A stretch of DNA of 64,000 nucleotides from Halodesulfovibrio marinisediminis DSM 17456 (GTDB taxonomy: Bacteria > Desulfobacterota > Desulfovibrionia > Desulfovibrionales > Desulfovibrionaceae), in assembly GCF_900129975.1 (NCBI RefSeq), contig NZ_FSRG01000004.1:434001-498000 (forward strand), read 5' to 3'. A program made the translations under genes and the position numbers. The notes below the pieces were generated by a model. The model was not told where the DNA came from. It saw only the letters and a program-made list of their open reading frames with translations, and made no database searches. How positions within the stretch are numbered: position 1 is the first letter of the stretch; the number at the start of each line of letters is the position of its first letter. Positions 24,382-33,063 of the stretch are shown here, in pieces.

Positions 24382-25542
24382 CTAGTGTGCGTCTTTGTAC
24401 TCTGGATGTTCGAACAAAACTGGCATCCGAGTAGTAATGAAGCGGTATGTTGTAATAATAAGTGTTACAACGAAGATAGAGATGCCGATTTCCATGAGGC
24501 TAGGGAAGTAACGCTCAGCAGCAGGAAGCTGCCAGTTGTATGCAACCATGCTCACGTTGAAACGGTTTACGACAATACCGAGTACGCCGAAAACGGATGC
24601 GATGCGTACCATCTTCAGATTCTTTTCACGTACGCCGATCGCGTAGAGGAGAGAAGGAAGCAGTACGAAACCGAACATTTCAACAAGGAAGATAGCACCG
24701 TAGCCGGTAGCAAGGTACTTCCAGTCGTTGTCCATGGTGATATCGAACACTTTAATGAAGAAGTAACCGAGGAGAATGAAGGAGGCAGCTTTAGCAAAGC
24801 CGAATGCCACTCCGTTAGCTTCTTTAAGATGTGTTTCGTCCATCATACGGTGCAGACCTTTATGAGCCAGAGTGCCTTCAAAGATTACCATGGAGGTACC
24901 AGCCACCATGGAGGAGAAGAAGAAGAACACTGGCATAAAGCTGGAGTACCAGAGCGGATGTACTTTACCAGGAGCGATAAGGAACAGAGCGCCAAGAGAG
25001 CTCTGGTGCATTGTGGAAAGTACAACACCCATAATGGTCAGAGGCAGAGTAAGTTTTACTACGAAGTTACGCAGCTTACGCATGCCGAGCCATTCGAATG
25101 CCGCAGGAGACCATTCAATGAAGAGAACGGACACGTAGAGGGATACACACAGACCAACTTCGAAAAGAAGGGAAGTAGTGCCCTGTGAGTATACCAGTGG
25201 ATACGGGAGTCTCCATGGGTGACCCAAGTCGTACAGAAGAGCTACAACTACGAAGAAGTAGCCAAGAAAAGCAGTAGTAATAGCAGGACGCACCGCGGAA
25301 TGGTAGTGCTTCATGCCGAAGAGATAGCAGGATGCGGAGGTTACGTAACCACCGGCAGCCAGAGCTACACCACACATAAGGTCGAAGCCGATCCAGATAC
25401 CCCAAGGGTTGTTATCATCAAGGTTGGATACCGCGCCGATACCTTTGTAGAAACGTAGGAAAGTGAGAACCAGACCGCCAGCTAGAATGATAGCGGTGAT
25501 GATGTTTCCGGCGTGCCAGAATTTTTTCTGTTCGTTACTCAT
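24382..25542 (-). CDS. hmcC: HmcC, NrfD/PsrC-type membrane subunit
   Basis: A 386-residue membrane protein with about ten hydrophobic helices, of the NrfD/PsrC/DsrP family that binds quinones or links periplasmic Fe-S proteins to the membrane. The N-terminus has a cytoplasmic stretch then IITAIILAGGLVLTFLRFYKG, followed by the family segment WGIWIGFDLMCGVALAAGG. The ATG overlaps the hmcB stop (TAATG), so translation is coupled and 1:1 stoichiometry with HmcB is likely. Confidence 0.93.
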   Translation of the reverse strand: MSNEQKKFWHAGNIITAIILAGGLVLTFLRFYKGIGAVSNLDDNNPWGIWIGFDLMCGVALAAGGYVTSASCYLFGMKHYHSAVRPAITTAFLGYFFVVVALLYDLGHPWRLPYPLVYSQGTTSLLFEVGLCVSLYVSVLFIEWSPAAFEWLGMRKLRNFVVKLTLPLTIMGVVLSTMHQSSLGALFLIAPGKVHPLWYSSFMPVFFFFSSMVAGTSMVIFEGTLAHKGLHRMMDETHLKEANGVAFGFAKAASFILLGYFFIKVFDITMDNDWKYLATGYGAIFLVEMFGFVLLPSLLYAIGVREKNLKMVRIASVFGVLGIVVNRFNVSMVAYNWQLPAAERYFPSLMEIGISIFVVTLIITTYRFITTRMPVLFEHPEYKDAH

Positions 25543-26648
25543 TATGCATCTCCCTCAGGCTTGGAGCTTTCTTCTACTTCTTCGCTCTCAGGGTTCTGGA
25601 GTGCAGCAAGCTTTTCTTCAAACTCTTTTTCAGCCTTAGCGACAGCTTTTTTAGTTTCACGCTCAATGGAAGCTTCTTTGTCTTTTGCAGCTTTTTCCAT
25701 TGCAGCTTTGAGCTTGTCGTCAGCAGCAGATTGAGTTTCGGAAACTGCCTGTGCAACAGCGGTGCTCTGTTCTTCAGCAGCGATTTTTTCTTTACGCTTG
25801 CTGATTGCATATGCACCGGTGAGAAGAACAGGCCAGATGCCTACTACCATAGGAACAGCACCGAGTGCGCCAGCAGTAAGTTCTGGAGCTGGCTTGCTAC
25901 CAACTACAGGCTGACCGAGTTCGGTGTGTTTTACCGGAGCGAGGTAGAGCCAGTTGGTTCCGCCTGCTTCTTTTTCGCCGTAAATTTTGTTTACGTAGCG
26001 GTCAGGATGCTTGCGGATGCGTTCGCGTGCAATTTCAATAAGGTCAGAACGCTTGCCAAAGGTGAGAGCTTCTTTAGGACATGCCTGAACACAGCCTGGA
26101 AGCTTGCCTTCTTTGATGAGCGGGTGACACATAGTACATTTTTGAACGAGTGGATCTAATGGATCATCGTATTCAAAAGTAGGAACAGAGAATGGGCATG
26201 CGATCATGCAGTAGCGACAACCAACACAAACGTCGCCGTTGTAGGTAACGGAGCCGTCAGGGTTTTTAGAAAACGCTTTAACAAAACATGCGGATGCACA
26301 TGCTGGTTCCATACAGTGGTTACACTGCTGTTTACGGAAGATAGGGTGATCCAGACCGGCAACATTGTATTTGTTAACTACAGTGTGCGCGGTGGCGTTG
26401 GTTCTGCGTTTGGTATCCAAAACAGAGAGGTCATCAAATTTCTTCTCTGGTTTTGGGAAGTTATTAACGGTGTTACAGCCTTCTTCACATTTACGACAAC
26501 CGATACAACGGCTGCTGTCGTGAAGTACGCCCATAGCGTCAGGATATCCATCGAATGAAGCGTTGCTGGCAGCCTTCGCCTTAGTAGTTCCCAAGGTGGA
26601 AGCAATACCGGCGCCGCCAAGCAGGCTTAGGAATTTTCTGCGATGCAT
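25542..26648 (-). CDS. hmcB: HmcB, Tat-exported four-cluster ferredoxin subunit
   Basis: Periplasmic-side iron-sulfur protein of the Hmc complex. The N-terminus [12 protein letters not shown] is a twin-arginine signal. Four [4Fe-4S] sites are read from [11 protein letters not shown] (about 48), [13 protein letters not shown] (about 109), [11 protein letters not shown] (about 141) and CTMCHPLIK with GCVQAC (about 170-190). A hydrophobic helix at about 265-285 ([18 protein letters not shown]) would anchor it, and an Ala/Lys/Glu-rich coiled coil of some 75 residues follows. That charged tail is longer than needed for the redox role and its purpose is not evident. Confidence 0.94.
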   Translation of the reverse strand: MHRRKFLSLLGGAGIASTLGTTKAKAASNASFDGYPDAMGVLHDSSRCIGCRKCEEGCNTVNNFPKPEKKFDDLSVLDTKRRTNATAHTVVNKYNVAGLDHPIFRKQQCNHCMEPACASACFVKAFSKNPDGSVTYNGDVCVGCRYCMIACPFSVPTFEYDDPLDPLVQKCTMCHPLIKEGKLPGCVQACPKEALTFGKRSDLIEIARERIRKHPDRYVNKIYGEKEAGGTNWLYLAPVKHTELGQPVVGSKPAPELTAGALGAVPMVVGIWPVLLTGAYAISKRKEKIAAEEQSTAVAQAVSETQSAADDKLKAAMEKAAKDKEASIERETKKAVAKAEKEFEEKLAALQNPESEEVEESSKPEGDA

Positions 26649-26664
26649 AATTGCTCCTTGATTC

Positions 26665-28221
26665 CTAGTTAGCGCGTGCGGCGTGGCAGCCTGCGCACTC
26701 AGTGTTCTGTGGCTTCTGAATTTTCATTTCGGTGTGACAAGTCATACACTGCTGATGGTAAGCAGCTTTAAGACCTGGACGGTCACCGGTTTTGAAAGCT
26801 TCGCTATGACAGCTCTGACATTTTGGAGGCTTGATGCTGATAGGGCTCTGATGGTGACAGGCCTGACATACTTTGCCTTTTTCTGCATGGAAGCTGCCAG
26901 CAAGCTTGTTGTCCGCGGTTGCGTTGAGCATAGATTCAACGATTTTGCGGTGTGGCATGTTGGATGCTTCGTACTTGTCAGCAAGAGCGTCAATTTTTAC
27001 GAATTCAGGAATTTCTTCAGCGGTGTAGGTCACTTTGCCAGCTTCGCGAGCAGCAACAACGGAAGCAGCAACTGCGTTACGTTCTTTTTTGCTCATTTTA
27101 GCTGCCTGCTCTGCAGTAACGCCGTTAGCGTTGTGACAGGTCGCACAGGACTGTTCGTTGAAGTTTTGAACTGGAATCATGGAGTGACAGCCTGCACAGG
27201 AAGCATCCTGAGCTACACGCATTGCGTGACAGCCAACACAGCTTGCAGAAGACTGAGCGTCGTGCATGTCGCTGTAGAGAGGCTTGAAGCCGTCTTTTTC
27301 GTTTCCGATGCCGTTAATGTGGCAAGTACCGCAGTCTCTTACGTTTGCTTCATGGGACTTGTGGTCGAATGCCACAGGTGCAATGTCGCTTTTCTTTGCG
27401 GTGGTTGGAACGATAAGAAGAGTGTCTGGCTGACCGCGATCAAGGCGTTTACCAGTTACTTTTTTCATTTCTTTCTGAGCAGAAGCGCTGTGACAGCCTG
27501 CACAGGAAACAGGGCCTGTAGATGTAGCGTCTTTTTTCGCTTCAGTCATGTGGCAGCTGATACAGCTGGTGTGTGCTGCGGCTTTAGGGCATTTGTACTT
27601 TACATAGCCTTCACCGTAGCCGTTATCGCTGTCTTCAGTGCCAGGTACGTATTTAGCAGTACCTGCAACAACATCAACGTTCATGTGGCAAGCGCCACAG
27701 TTTTTGTCCTGTTCAGAAACAACGATTTTTTTAGAAGAAATATGACGGAAGTGCAGGGACTTATCCATGTCGATAGGCTGGCGTTTTGCCACCTCATTCG
27801 GCTTTGGATTGTGACATGTACGACATTCGCTTTCCAGAGGACCAGTGTCCTGACCGGCTTTAGCCATGTCGGCATGACAGCCTACACAGTTCTGGTGATA
27901 TAAGTTCTGCAGTTCTTTTGCAGACATATCATCAGTTCGTTTAAAAGTGAGGTCCATGCTGCCTTTGTCGTTATCGTGACAGGTAGCACAGTCTTTTTCC
28001 ATTTTTTTCAGCGCATCAGTATGCAGATCGTGGCGATACGTAACGGCTGGCAACTCCATATCACCAAGCTTGCCGATAACATCAATGGTGATGATGTCAG
28101 CACGGTGCTTGGCAGGAGCCGCTGTAACATTTGAGCTGTGCGCTTCGATACCTACGATCGATACAAGCGCAACAACCATCAGCATGCCCGCCCAGCGAAG
28201 CAGTGATCTTCCCTTCATCAT
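26665..28221 (-). CDS. hmcA: HmcA, high-molecular-weight multiheme cytochrome c
   Basis: Periplasmic c-type cytochrome that accepts electrons from hydrogenase/cytochrome c3 and passes them to the Hmc membrane subunits. The 518-residue precursor has an N-terminal signal peptide ([20 protein letters not shown], cleavage probably near Ala-Ala or Ala-His about 25-35). I count 14 CxxCH heme motifs: CATCH, CVGCH, CRTCH, CGACH, CISCH, CAGCH, CGTCH, CVGCH, CAGCH, CATCH, CQACH, CQSCH, CMTCH, CAGCH. The D. vulgaris protein has 16. Additional His residues suit bis-His ligation. AAAGGA lies about 8 bases before the ATG. It starts the hmc operon. Confidence 0.95.
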   Translation of the reverse strand: MMKGRSLLRWAGMLMVVALVSIVGIEAHSSNVTAAPAKHRADIITIDVIGKLGDMELPAVTYRHDLHTDALKKMEKDCATCHDNDKGSMDLTFKRTDDMSAKELQNLYHQNCVGCHADMAKAGQDTGPLESECRTCHNPKPNEVAKRQPIDMDKSLHFRHISSKKIVVSEQDKNCGACHMNVDVVAGTAKYVPGTEDSDNGYGEGYVKYKCPKAAAHTSCISCHMTEAKKDATSTGPVSCAGCHSASAQKEMKKVTGKRLDRGQPDTLLIVPTTAKKSDIAPVAFDHKSHEANVRDCGTCHINGIGNEKDGFKPLYSDMHDAQSSASCVGCHAMRVAQDASCAGCHSMIPVQNFNEQSCATCHNANGVTAEQAAKMSKKERNAVAASVVAAREAGKVTYTAEEIPEFVKIDALADKYEASNMPHRKIVESMLNATADNKLAGSFHAEKGKVCQACHHQSPISIKPPKCQSCHSEAFKTGDRPGLKAAYHQQCMTCHTEMKIQKPQNTECAGCHAARAN

Positions 28222-28257
28222 AGTGGCAGTCCTTTCGATGAAATATTAACTCGTCCT

Positions 28258-28360
28258 CAGACACCCCTTAGCCATTAACCTCTTGAGAGTTCCCCAACTT
28301 CAAGAGAAAGCAGAACCGCGCAGAACTAGCCATGCGGCCTAAGGGCACTGTGGCAGTCTG
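28258..28360 (-). promoter_or_regulatory. Folded 5' leader of the hmc operon
   Basis: Nested complementary segments in the hmcA leader: CAGAC/GTCTG (28258-28262 with 28356-28360), CCCTTAG/CTAAGGG (28265-28271 with 28339-28345) and an inner hairpin of 11 bp with one bulged base (28280-28291 with 28296-28306, CCCC loop). The nine-base GTGGCAGTC occurs at 28350-28358 and again in the hmcA ribosome-site region (28223-28231). It resembles a regulatory leader but matches no riboswitch class I know. Confidence 0.5.
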
Positions 28361-28445
28361 GATATGTATGCGGTTGCACGGACTTCGTAAAAGTCACGAC
28401 GCCCGATAACTCACCGGTAAACCGGTGGTTTTAAAACCTACCGAT

Positions 28446-28490
28446 TCGGTATGAGTTATTATCATACCGACGGGGTAGGGTATTTGTCAG
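28446..28490 (-). promoter_or_regulatory. hmc promoter overlapped by a 9-bp inverted repeat
   Basis: On the minus strand CTGACA (28485-28490) and TATGAT (28461-28466) are separated by 18 bp, a good sigma70-type promoter. The perfect inverted repeat TCGGTATGA / TCATACCGA (28446-28454 and 28462-28470) covers the -10 box, the classic place for a repressor. Rrf2 is the obvious candidate binder but this is inference. A further dyad, GGTGGTTTT/AAAACCTACC, lies downstream near 28424-28442. Confidence 0.6.
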
Positions 28491-28756
28491 GTTTCGTCAA
28501 GGGATCGCATAGGGGTGAGAGAGGTGTTTTTTGCGCCTAACTTGTTGATAAAAAAGCAGAAAAATATTTGTGCAAAAATATACAAAAAAAGTAGGATTTA
28601 TTGTCCAACGATGGAGTAGACAATCGAAATGGATTTTTTCAAAAATAGTCTCTCGAAGAGAAAATGTGTAAAATGTTTTCAGGCCATGCTTCGGACATGG
28701 CATAAAGATCATGTGTGTCTGAATTTCATAAAATGAAAAAAAGGATCAAGTTCCCT

Positions 28757-29566
28757 ATGAGTCTGTTTGTAAATTTGCCGCTCAGCTTCGCTGCTAATGA
28801 GCCGCGATATATCGATATGCTTATTGAACAAGGTGTGTCACCGGAGCTGGGCATGGATACCTTCGCGGTTCAGAATCTCGATATACATTGGCATGCAGCG
28901 ACCGCAAAAAAATTCTCTGAGGCGGGGCTTTCCTGTGGCATTCATCTTCCATTTTTCGACCTCGCACCGGGAAGTTTGAATGACCAAATTTTGGAAGCAA
29001 CGCGCGCAACTTTGCTGAGAGCGCTCGAAATTTCACAAGTCTACAAACCAACTCATTTTGTTGGACATCCTGACTATGAAGCCGGTCAGCATGATTTTTA
29101 TTACGATGAATGGCTTTCGCGTTCCTACGAAACGTGGTCACAATTCCTCAAAAAAGATGGATTAACTACCCAGCTTTTTTTAGAAAACACGTACGAAAAG
29201 ACACCCAAAGCACTTGTTGATCTTGTCAATTTGTTACCAGCAGATCGAGTGTCCCACTGTTTTGATGTTGGGCATTGGCATTCTTTTGCCAAAGGGGCGC
29301 AGCGCAATGATCTGCTTGAATGGCTTAATGCTTTCTCACCTCGTCTTGGCCATCTTCATCTTCACGATAATGACGGTTTAGAAGATCAGCACCTTGCCCT
29401 TGGCGCTGGTACTATTCCGCTTCTTGACTTGTTCGATTACATTCAAAAGAATGAACTTTTCCCAACAGCGACCCTTGAGCCGCACACCGAAGATGCGTTC
29501 CCTGCGTCCATAGAATTTCTCGAAGCGCACAGCACGTCTGTCTGCTTCCTAGTAGCTGATGATTAG
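28757..29566 (+). CDS. TIM-barrel sugar phosphate isomerase/epimerase-like protein
   Basis: A 269-residue protein of the xylose-isomerase-like / AP endonuclease family 2 superfamily, usually metal-dependent isomerases, epimerases or endonuclease IV relatives. Metal-ligand type residues are seen in GIHLPFFDL, FVGHPDY, LFLENTYE, FDVGHWHSF, HLHLHDNDG and the C-terminal ATLEPHTED, in the order expected for an eight-stranded barrel. I start at the ATG at 28757 with AAGGA upstream; GTG 28715 and ATG 28733 are in frame but have no ribosome site. The real substrate is unknown. A hairpin GCCATG/CATGGC (28683-28701) lies in its leader. Confidence 0.82.
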   Translation: MSLFVNLPLSFAANEPRYIDMLIEQGVSPELGMDTFAVQNLDIHWHAATAKKFSEAGLSCGIHLPFFDLAPGSLNDQILEATRATLLRALEISQVYKPTHFVGHPDYEAGQHDFYYDEWLSRSYETWSQFLKKDGLTTQLFLENTYEKTPKALVDLVNLLPADRVSHCFDVGHWHSFAKGAQRNDLLEWLNAFSPRLGHLHLHDNDGLEDQHLALGAGTIPLLDLFDYIQKNELFPTATLEPHTEDAFPASIEFLEAHSTSVCFLVADD

Positions 29567-29697
29567 GGTTGCCTTTTTTGAATCTACGATATTTTTTGTT
29601 TCGTATTCCTCAGCTTCTGCTTTCCAACGAATTTTATTCTGCGATTGAGGATTATTACTTAAAGTACCACGCATGATAATTTCACTGACTTGAACAG

Positions 29698-29746
29698 AAA
29701 AAAAGGGCTGTCCTAACTAACTAGGGCAGCCCTTTTGGGTTTTATG
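29698..29746. terminator. Bidirectional terminator
   Basis: AAAAGGGCTG with TCCTA and its complement TAGGGCAGCCCTTTT form a strong stem, with A-runs on the left and TTTTGGGTTTT on the right. It lies about 130 bp after the isomerase-like gene and 150 bp beyond the RND operon end. Confidence 0.8.
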
Positions 29747-29818
29747 AAAGGAAGTGGGGGTCAGTCGCGAGGCTAGGTAAACAACGTGCTTAGTTCGTAG
29801 TTAAAAGTTTTTGGAGTT

Positions 29819-29880
29819 TTTAAGAACCTTTTTTCAAAAAGGTTCTTAAAGTCCTACTGGCAAGCACCGCCGGAGGCATA
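29819..29880. repeat. 15-bp-arm palindrome plus GCCGGAGG segment, likely dispersed intergenic element
   Basis: TTTAAGAACCTTTTT (29819-29833) is an exact complement of 29836-29850 with a 2-nt loop, followed by a segment with GCACCGCCGGAGGCAT. Composite stems of this type, CCTCCGGCGG plus an AACCTTTTTGAAAAAAGGTT core, are common between genes in Desulfovibrio genomes from general knowledge. It sits at the 3' end of the RND operon and may terminate it. Confidence 0.5.
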
Positions 29881-29892
29881 GCTAATCAGAAA

Positions 29893-32800
29893 TTATTGCA
29901 CATGCTGTTTAGTTCCCTGTGCGACTCGGGATGTCTTGAAAGATACGAGCTGTGTGACATCTTCGAATACGAGGTAGAAACACGGCACGAGTAAAAGCGT
30001 AATGATTGTTGCGAACAGGATACCGAATCCGAGGGAGATTGCCATCGGAATAAGGAATCGAGCCTGTCGTGAGGTTTCCAGAATCATCGGCGCAAGCCCG
30101 CAGCATGTTGTGATTGTGGTCAGCAGGATTGGCCTGAATCGTTTAATTGCGCCTGCAACAACGGCTTCTGTCGGTGTGTAGCCTTCTCGTCGTAGCCGGT
30201 TGGTGAAGTCCACAAGAACGAGTGAGTCGTTCACTACCACACCAGCTAATGCCACAAGCCCGAACATACTCATGAGACTAAGGGAATAACCCATGATGAG
30301 ATGACCGACGACGGCACCCACCATGCCGAACGGGATTGCGAGCAAAACAATGAGCGGCTGGATATAGCTTTTGAACGGAATAGCCAACAGTGCGTAGATG
30401 GCGAGGAGCGTCAGCAGCAAGCCTTTTATGAGACTCTGGATACTGTCACGCATATCTGCCTGTTTCCCTTCTAGGGAATAGTTTAGACCGGAATATTTCC
30501 GTAACAAATCTGGAAGAATATCACTTTTGACTGAGGCTATGACCTGTTCTGAAAGCTTGCGAGGTGTTACGTTGCCTGTAACGCTTCGAATACGTTTGCT
30601 GTTTTCACGGGTAATTGATGTATCCGCGAAGGCTCGGGTGATTTGCGCTGCATCACGCAGGAGCATCTCACCACCGTTTGGGAGGGTAAGTACCAGGTTA
30701 TCGAAGGTCGCTACAGATGCACGTTCTTCTTTAGGTAGACGTACACGTACAGTTACTTCGTCCTGCCCAACTTGCTGTTTTACTGCTTCTGCTCCGTAAA
30801 AGGCGTTACGCAACTGGGTTGCAATTTCGCGTGAACTAAGACCTGCGGCTTCACCTGCAGGTAGTAGCTTAATGTCAAACTGACGTTTGCCTCGCGCGTT
30901 ACCGTCATCAATATCGCTTACGCCTTTGAGCAATGCCATTGCTTCGGCAAGCTCTGTGGCGGCTTGTTCAAGAACGGTGTTGTCACGGTGTGAAAGTTGA
31001 ATGGTGACCCCTTTGCCGGAACCCGGACCTCCTTTGTCCGCAACAAAATCTACTGCTTCTGCACCGAGTACTGTGCCTACAGCATTACGCCATTGTGCTG
31101 TCACTTCTGGTGTGGATACCGGACGAACATCAGGTTGGGTCAGGTAAATACGCGCATTAAGTTTGTTGGTGTTAACTGTCGTTAAGATGCCGGTGCTGAG
31201 TTTGTCTCCACCATTATTGGCGATGACGGCATTGGCGGCATCAACTAGTTGCTTTTCAACTTCTTTAATGCGTGAGACCGGTGTGCCGTATGGCATAGTG
31301 ACTGAACCATAGGCATAGTCAGAATCAACAGTCGGGAAAAGCACCATTCCCAAACGACCTGACAGAGCGAAGCCTACGGTAATAAAAAGGATCGCCAGCG
31401 CTGTGCCGAGAACAGCGAATCTATAGCCGATAAGTTTGCTGATGAAATTACCGTACTGATGGGCAATGAAATGTTCAAAACGGTTACTGAATCGTTGTTG
31501 TAACGCGATGAGCCGGCTAAGCCCTGGAATGCGGGAACGTTCACTGCCATGCGCAAGGTGCGCGGGTAGAATGAAGATACTCTCGATAAGTGAAATAAAG
31601 AATACAATACCGACAACAACCGGAATGTATTTAAATATCTTACCCATTGTACCCGGTACAAAGTATAGCGGCATAAAGGTTATGATGTTTGTGATAACAC
31701 TGAATGTTACCGGAACCATAACTTCTTTTGCGCCATCAATGGCTGCTTGCAACCTGCTTTTACCTAGATTTCGATGGTAATAGACGTTTTCACCGACAAC
31801 AATGGCGTCGTCCACAACGATACCGAGGGTGATGATAAATGCAAACATGGTGATCATGTTTATGCTGAAATCAGTAAACGGCAGGAAGACAAAAGCACCG
31901 AGGAATGAAATAGGAATACCGAGGCTTACCCAGAAGGCAAGACGGATTTCAAGGAACAATGCCAGGAAGATGAACACCAGTCCAAGGCCGATATACGCGT
32001 TGCGCAGAAGCAGGTCTGCTCGATCCTGAAACATTACGTACCGGTTGTGGTGGGAGCCGATAGTAACTCCCGGAGGTAAGTCTTCCTTGAATTCATCAAC
32101 AACATTGAGGGCTGCTGTGGCAATGCTCATAGGGGTTTGTGAACCGATGCGATAGACCTCGACGGATACAGCGCGGTTTCCGTCAAAGCTGCTCCAAGCA
32201 TCTGTGTCTTCAAATCCATCCCATATGTTTGCAATATCTCCGAGGTAGACGGAGGCGCCGTATTCGTCTGTCAGGATAGGTATCTGTTCAAAATCTTTTG
32301 CAACCAGTTTACGGTCTGTCACACGTACAAGAATTTCACCCTGTGCAGTTTTAAGGCTGCCGCCGCCGAGCTCTACAGATGCTTTTCTGATCTGATCGGC
32401 AACTTGGGTAAGGGTAATATTGTATTTGCGTAACGTGTTGCGGGAGATTTCAACATGTGTCTCTAAATCACGCACTCCAGTGATGTCTGCCTGCGTGATG
32501 TTGGGATTCCTCAGGAGAGCATCTTCCAATTGGTTTGCGTAATCGCGCAATACCAGTTCAGATACGTTTCCGCTTACAACAAGTGTGAGCACGCTACGTT
32601 TACGGGAATCAATGGTTATGCGCGGGTCTTCTGCCTCATCAGGAAAAGTGGTGATTCTATCTACTTCTGTTTTGATGTCCTGCCAGACACGATCAACATC
32701 GGCACCATCGAGTAGTTCTGCACGGATGGTGGCGCTATTTTCGTTGGCAGTGGAAGTAACATCTTCAATCCCTTCAATTCCTTCAATGGATTCTTCAACA

Positions 32801-33060
32801 GCTTGAACAATTGAACGTTCGATCTCTTCAGGGCTGGCACCGGGATACGAAACTGTAACAGATACTGAGTCCAGCTCAATTTCAGGAAAAACTTCCTGTG
32901 TGGTGCTGGAGCCGAGAACAAGACCGCCGATAAGAAGCACGAGCATAAGCAGGTTGGCCGCAACTGAGTTACCTGCCATCCATGCTACGGCTCCACGTGG
33001 TTGTTCCGGTAGGGGGGCTTTGGGCTGGCGGTGCTGCGAAGCAAGAGGTGATGATGCCAT
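29893..33060 (-). CDS. RND efflux transporter, inner-membrane pump subunit
   Basis: A 1055-residue AcrB/HAE-type resistance-nodulation-division transporter driven by the proton gradient. The duplicated layout is plain: TM1 at about 30-50, a large periplasmic loop, helices 2-7 with the IVVDDAIVVGENVYYH (proton-relay Asp-Asp) segment near 405-420, a second periplasmic loop, and helices 8-12 with GVVVNDSLVLVDFTNRLR. The N-terminal 28 residues are a Pro/Gln-rich cytoplasmic extension. It starts 3 bp after the adaptor gene stop. Substrates cannot be told from sequence; the overall sequence is of the multidrug rather than heavy-metal branch. Confidence 0.95.
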   Translation of the reverse strand: MASSPLASQHRQPKAPLPEQPRGAVAWMAGNSVAANLLMLVLLIGGLVLGSSTTQEVFPEIELDSVSVTVSYPGASPEEIERSIVQAVEESIEGIEGIEDVTSTANENSATIRAELLDGADVDRVWQDIKTEVDRITTFPDEAEDPRITIDSRKRSVLTLVVSGNVSELVLRDYANQLEDALLRNPNITQADITGVRDLETHVEISRNTLRKYNITLTQVADQIRKASVELGGGSLKTAQGEILVRVTDRKLVAKDFEQIPILTDEYGASVYLGDIANIWDGFEDTDAWSSFDGNRAVSVEVYRIGSQTPMSIATAALNVVDEFKEDLPPGVTIGSHHNRYVMFQDRADLLLRNAYIGLGLVFIFLALFLEIRLAFWVSLGIPISFLGAFVFLPFTDFSINMITMFAFIITLGIVVDDAIVVGENVYYHRNLGKSRLQAAIDGAKEVMVPVTFSVITNIITFMPLYFVPGTMGKIFKYIPVVVGIVFFISLIESIFILPAHLAHGSERSRIPGLSRLIALQQRFSNRFEHFIAHQYGNFISKLIGYRFAVLGTALAILFITVGFALSGRLGMVLFPTVDSDYAYGSVTMPYGTPVSRIKEVEKQLVDAANAVIANNGGDKLSTGILTTVNTNKLNARIYLTQPDVRPVSTPEVTAQWRNAVGTVLGAEAVDFVADKGGPGSGKGVTIQLSHRDNTVLEQAATELAEAMALLKGVSDIDDGNARGKRQFDIKLLPAGEAAGLSSREIATQLRNAFYGAEAVKQQVGQDEVTVRVRLPKEERASVATFDNLVLTLPNGGEMLLRDAAQITRAFADTSITRENSKRIRSVTGNVTPRKLSEQVIASVKSDILPDLLRKYSGLNYSLEGKQADMRDSIQSLIKGLLLTLLAIYALLAIPFKSYIQPLIVLLAIPFGMVGAVVGHLIMGYSLSLMSMFGLVALAGVVVNDSLVLVDFTNRLRREGYTPTEAVVAGAIKRFRPILLTTITTCCGLAPMILETSRQARFLIPMAISLGFGILFATIITLLLVPCFYLVFEDVTQLVSFKTSRVAQGTKQHVQ

Positions 33061-33063
33061 GAG

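Noticed and set aside
24355-25188. Plus-strand frame of about 277 codons opposite hmcC
   Set aside because: Antisense shadow of the NrfD-type membrane gene; no signature.
22090-28221. DsrMKJOP or Qrc/Tmc complex in place of Hmc
   Set aside because: Order, the 47-codon hmcD, the large multiheme subunit and the rrf1-rrf2 genes fit Hmc; DsrJ is a small triheme protein and is absent.
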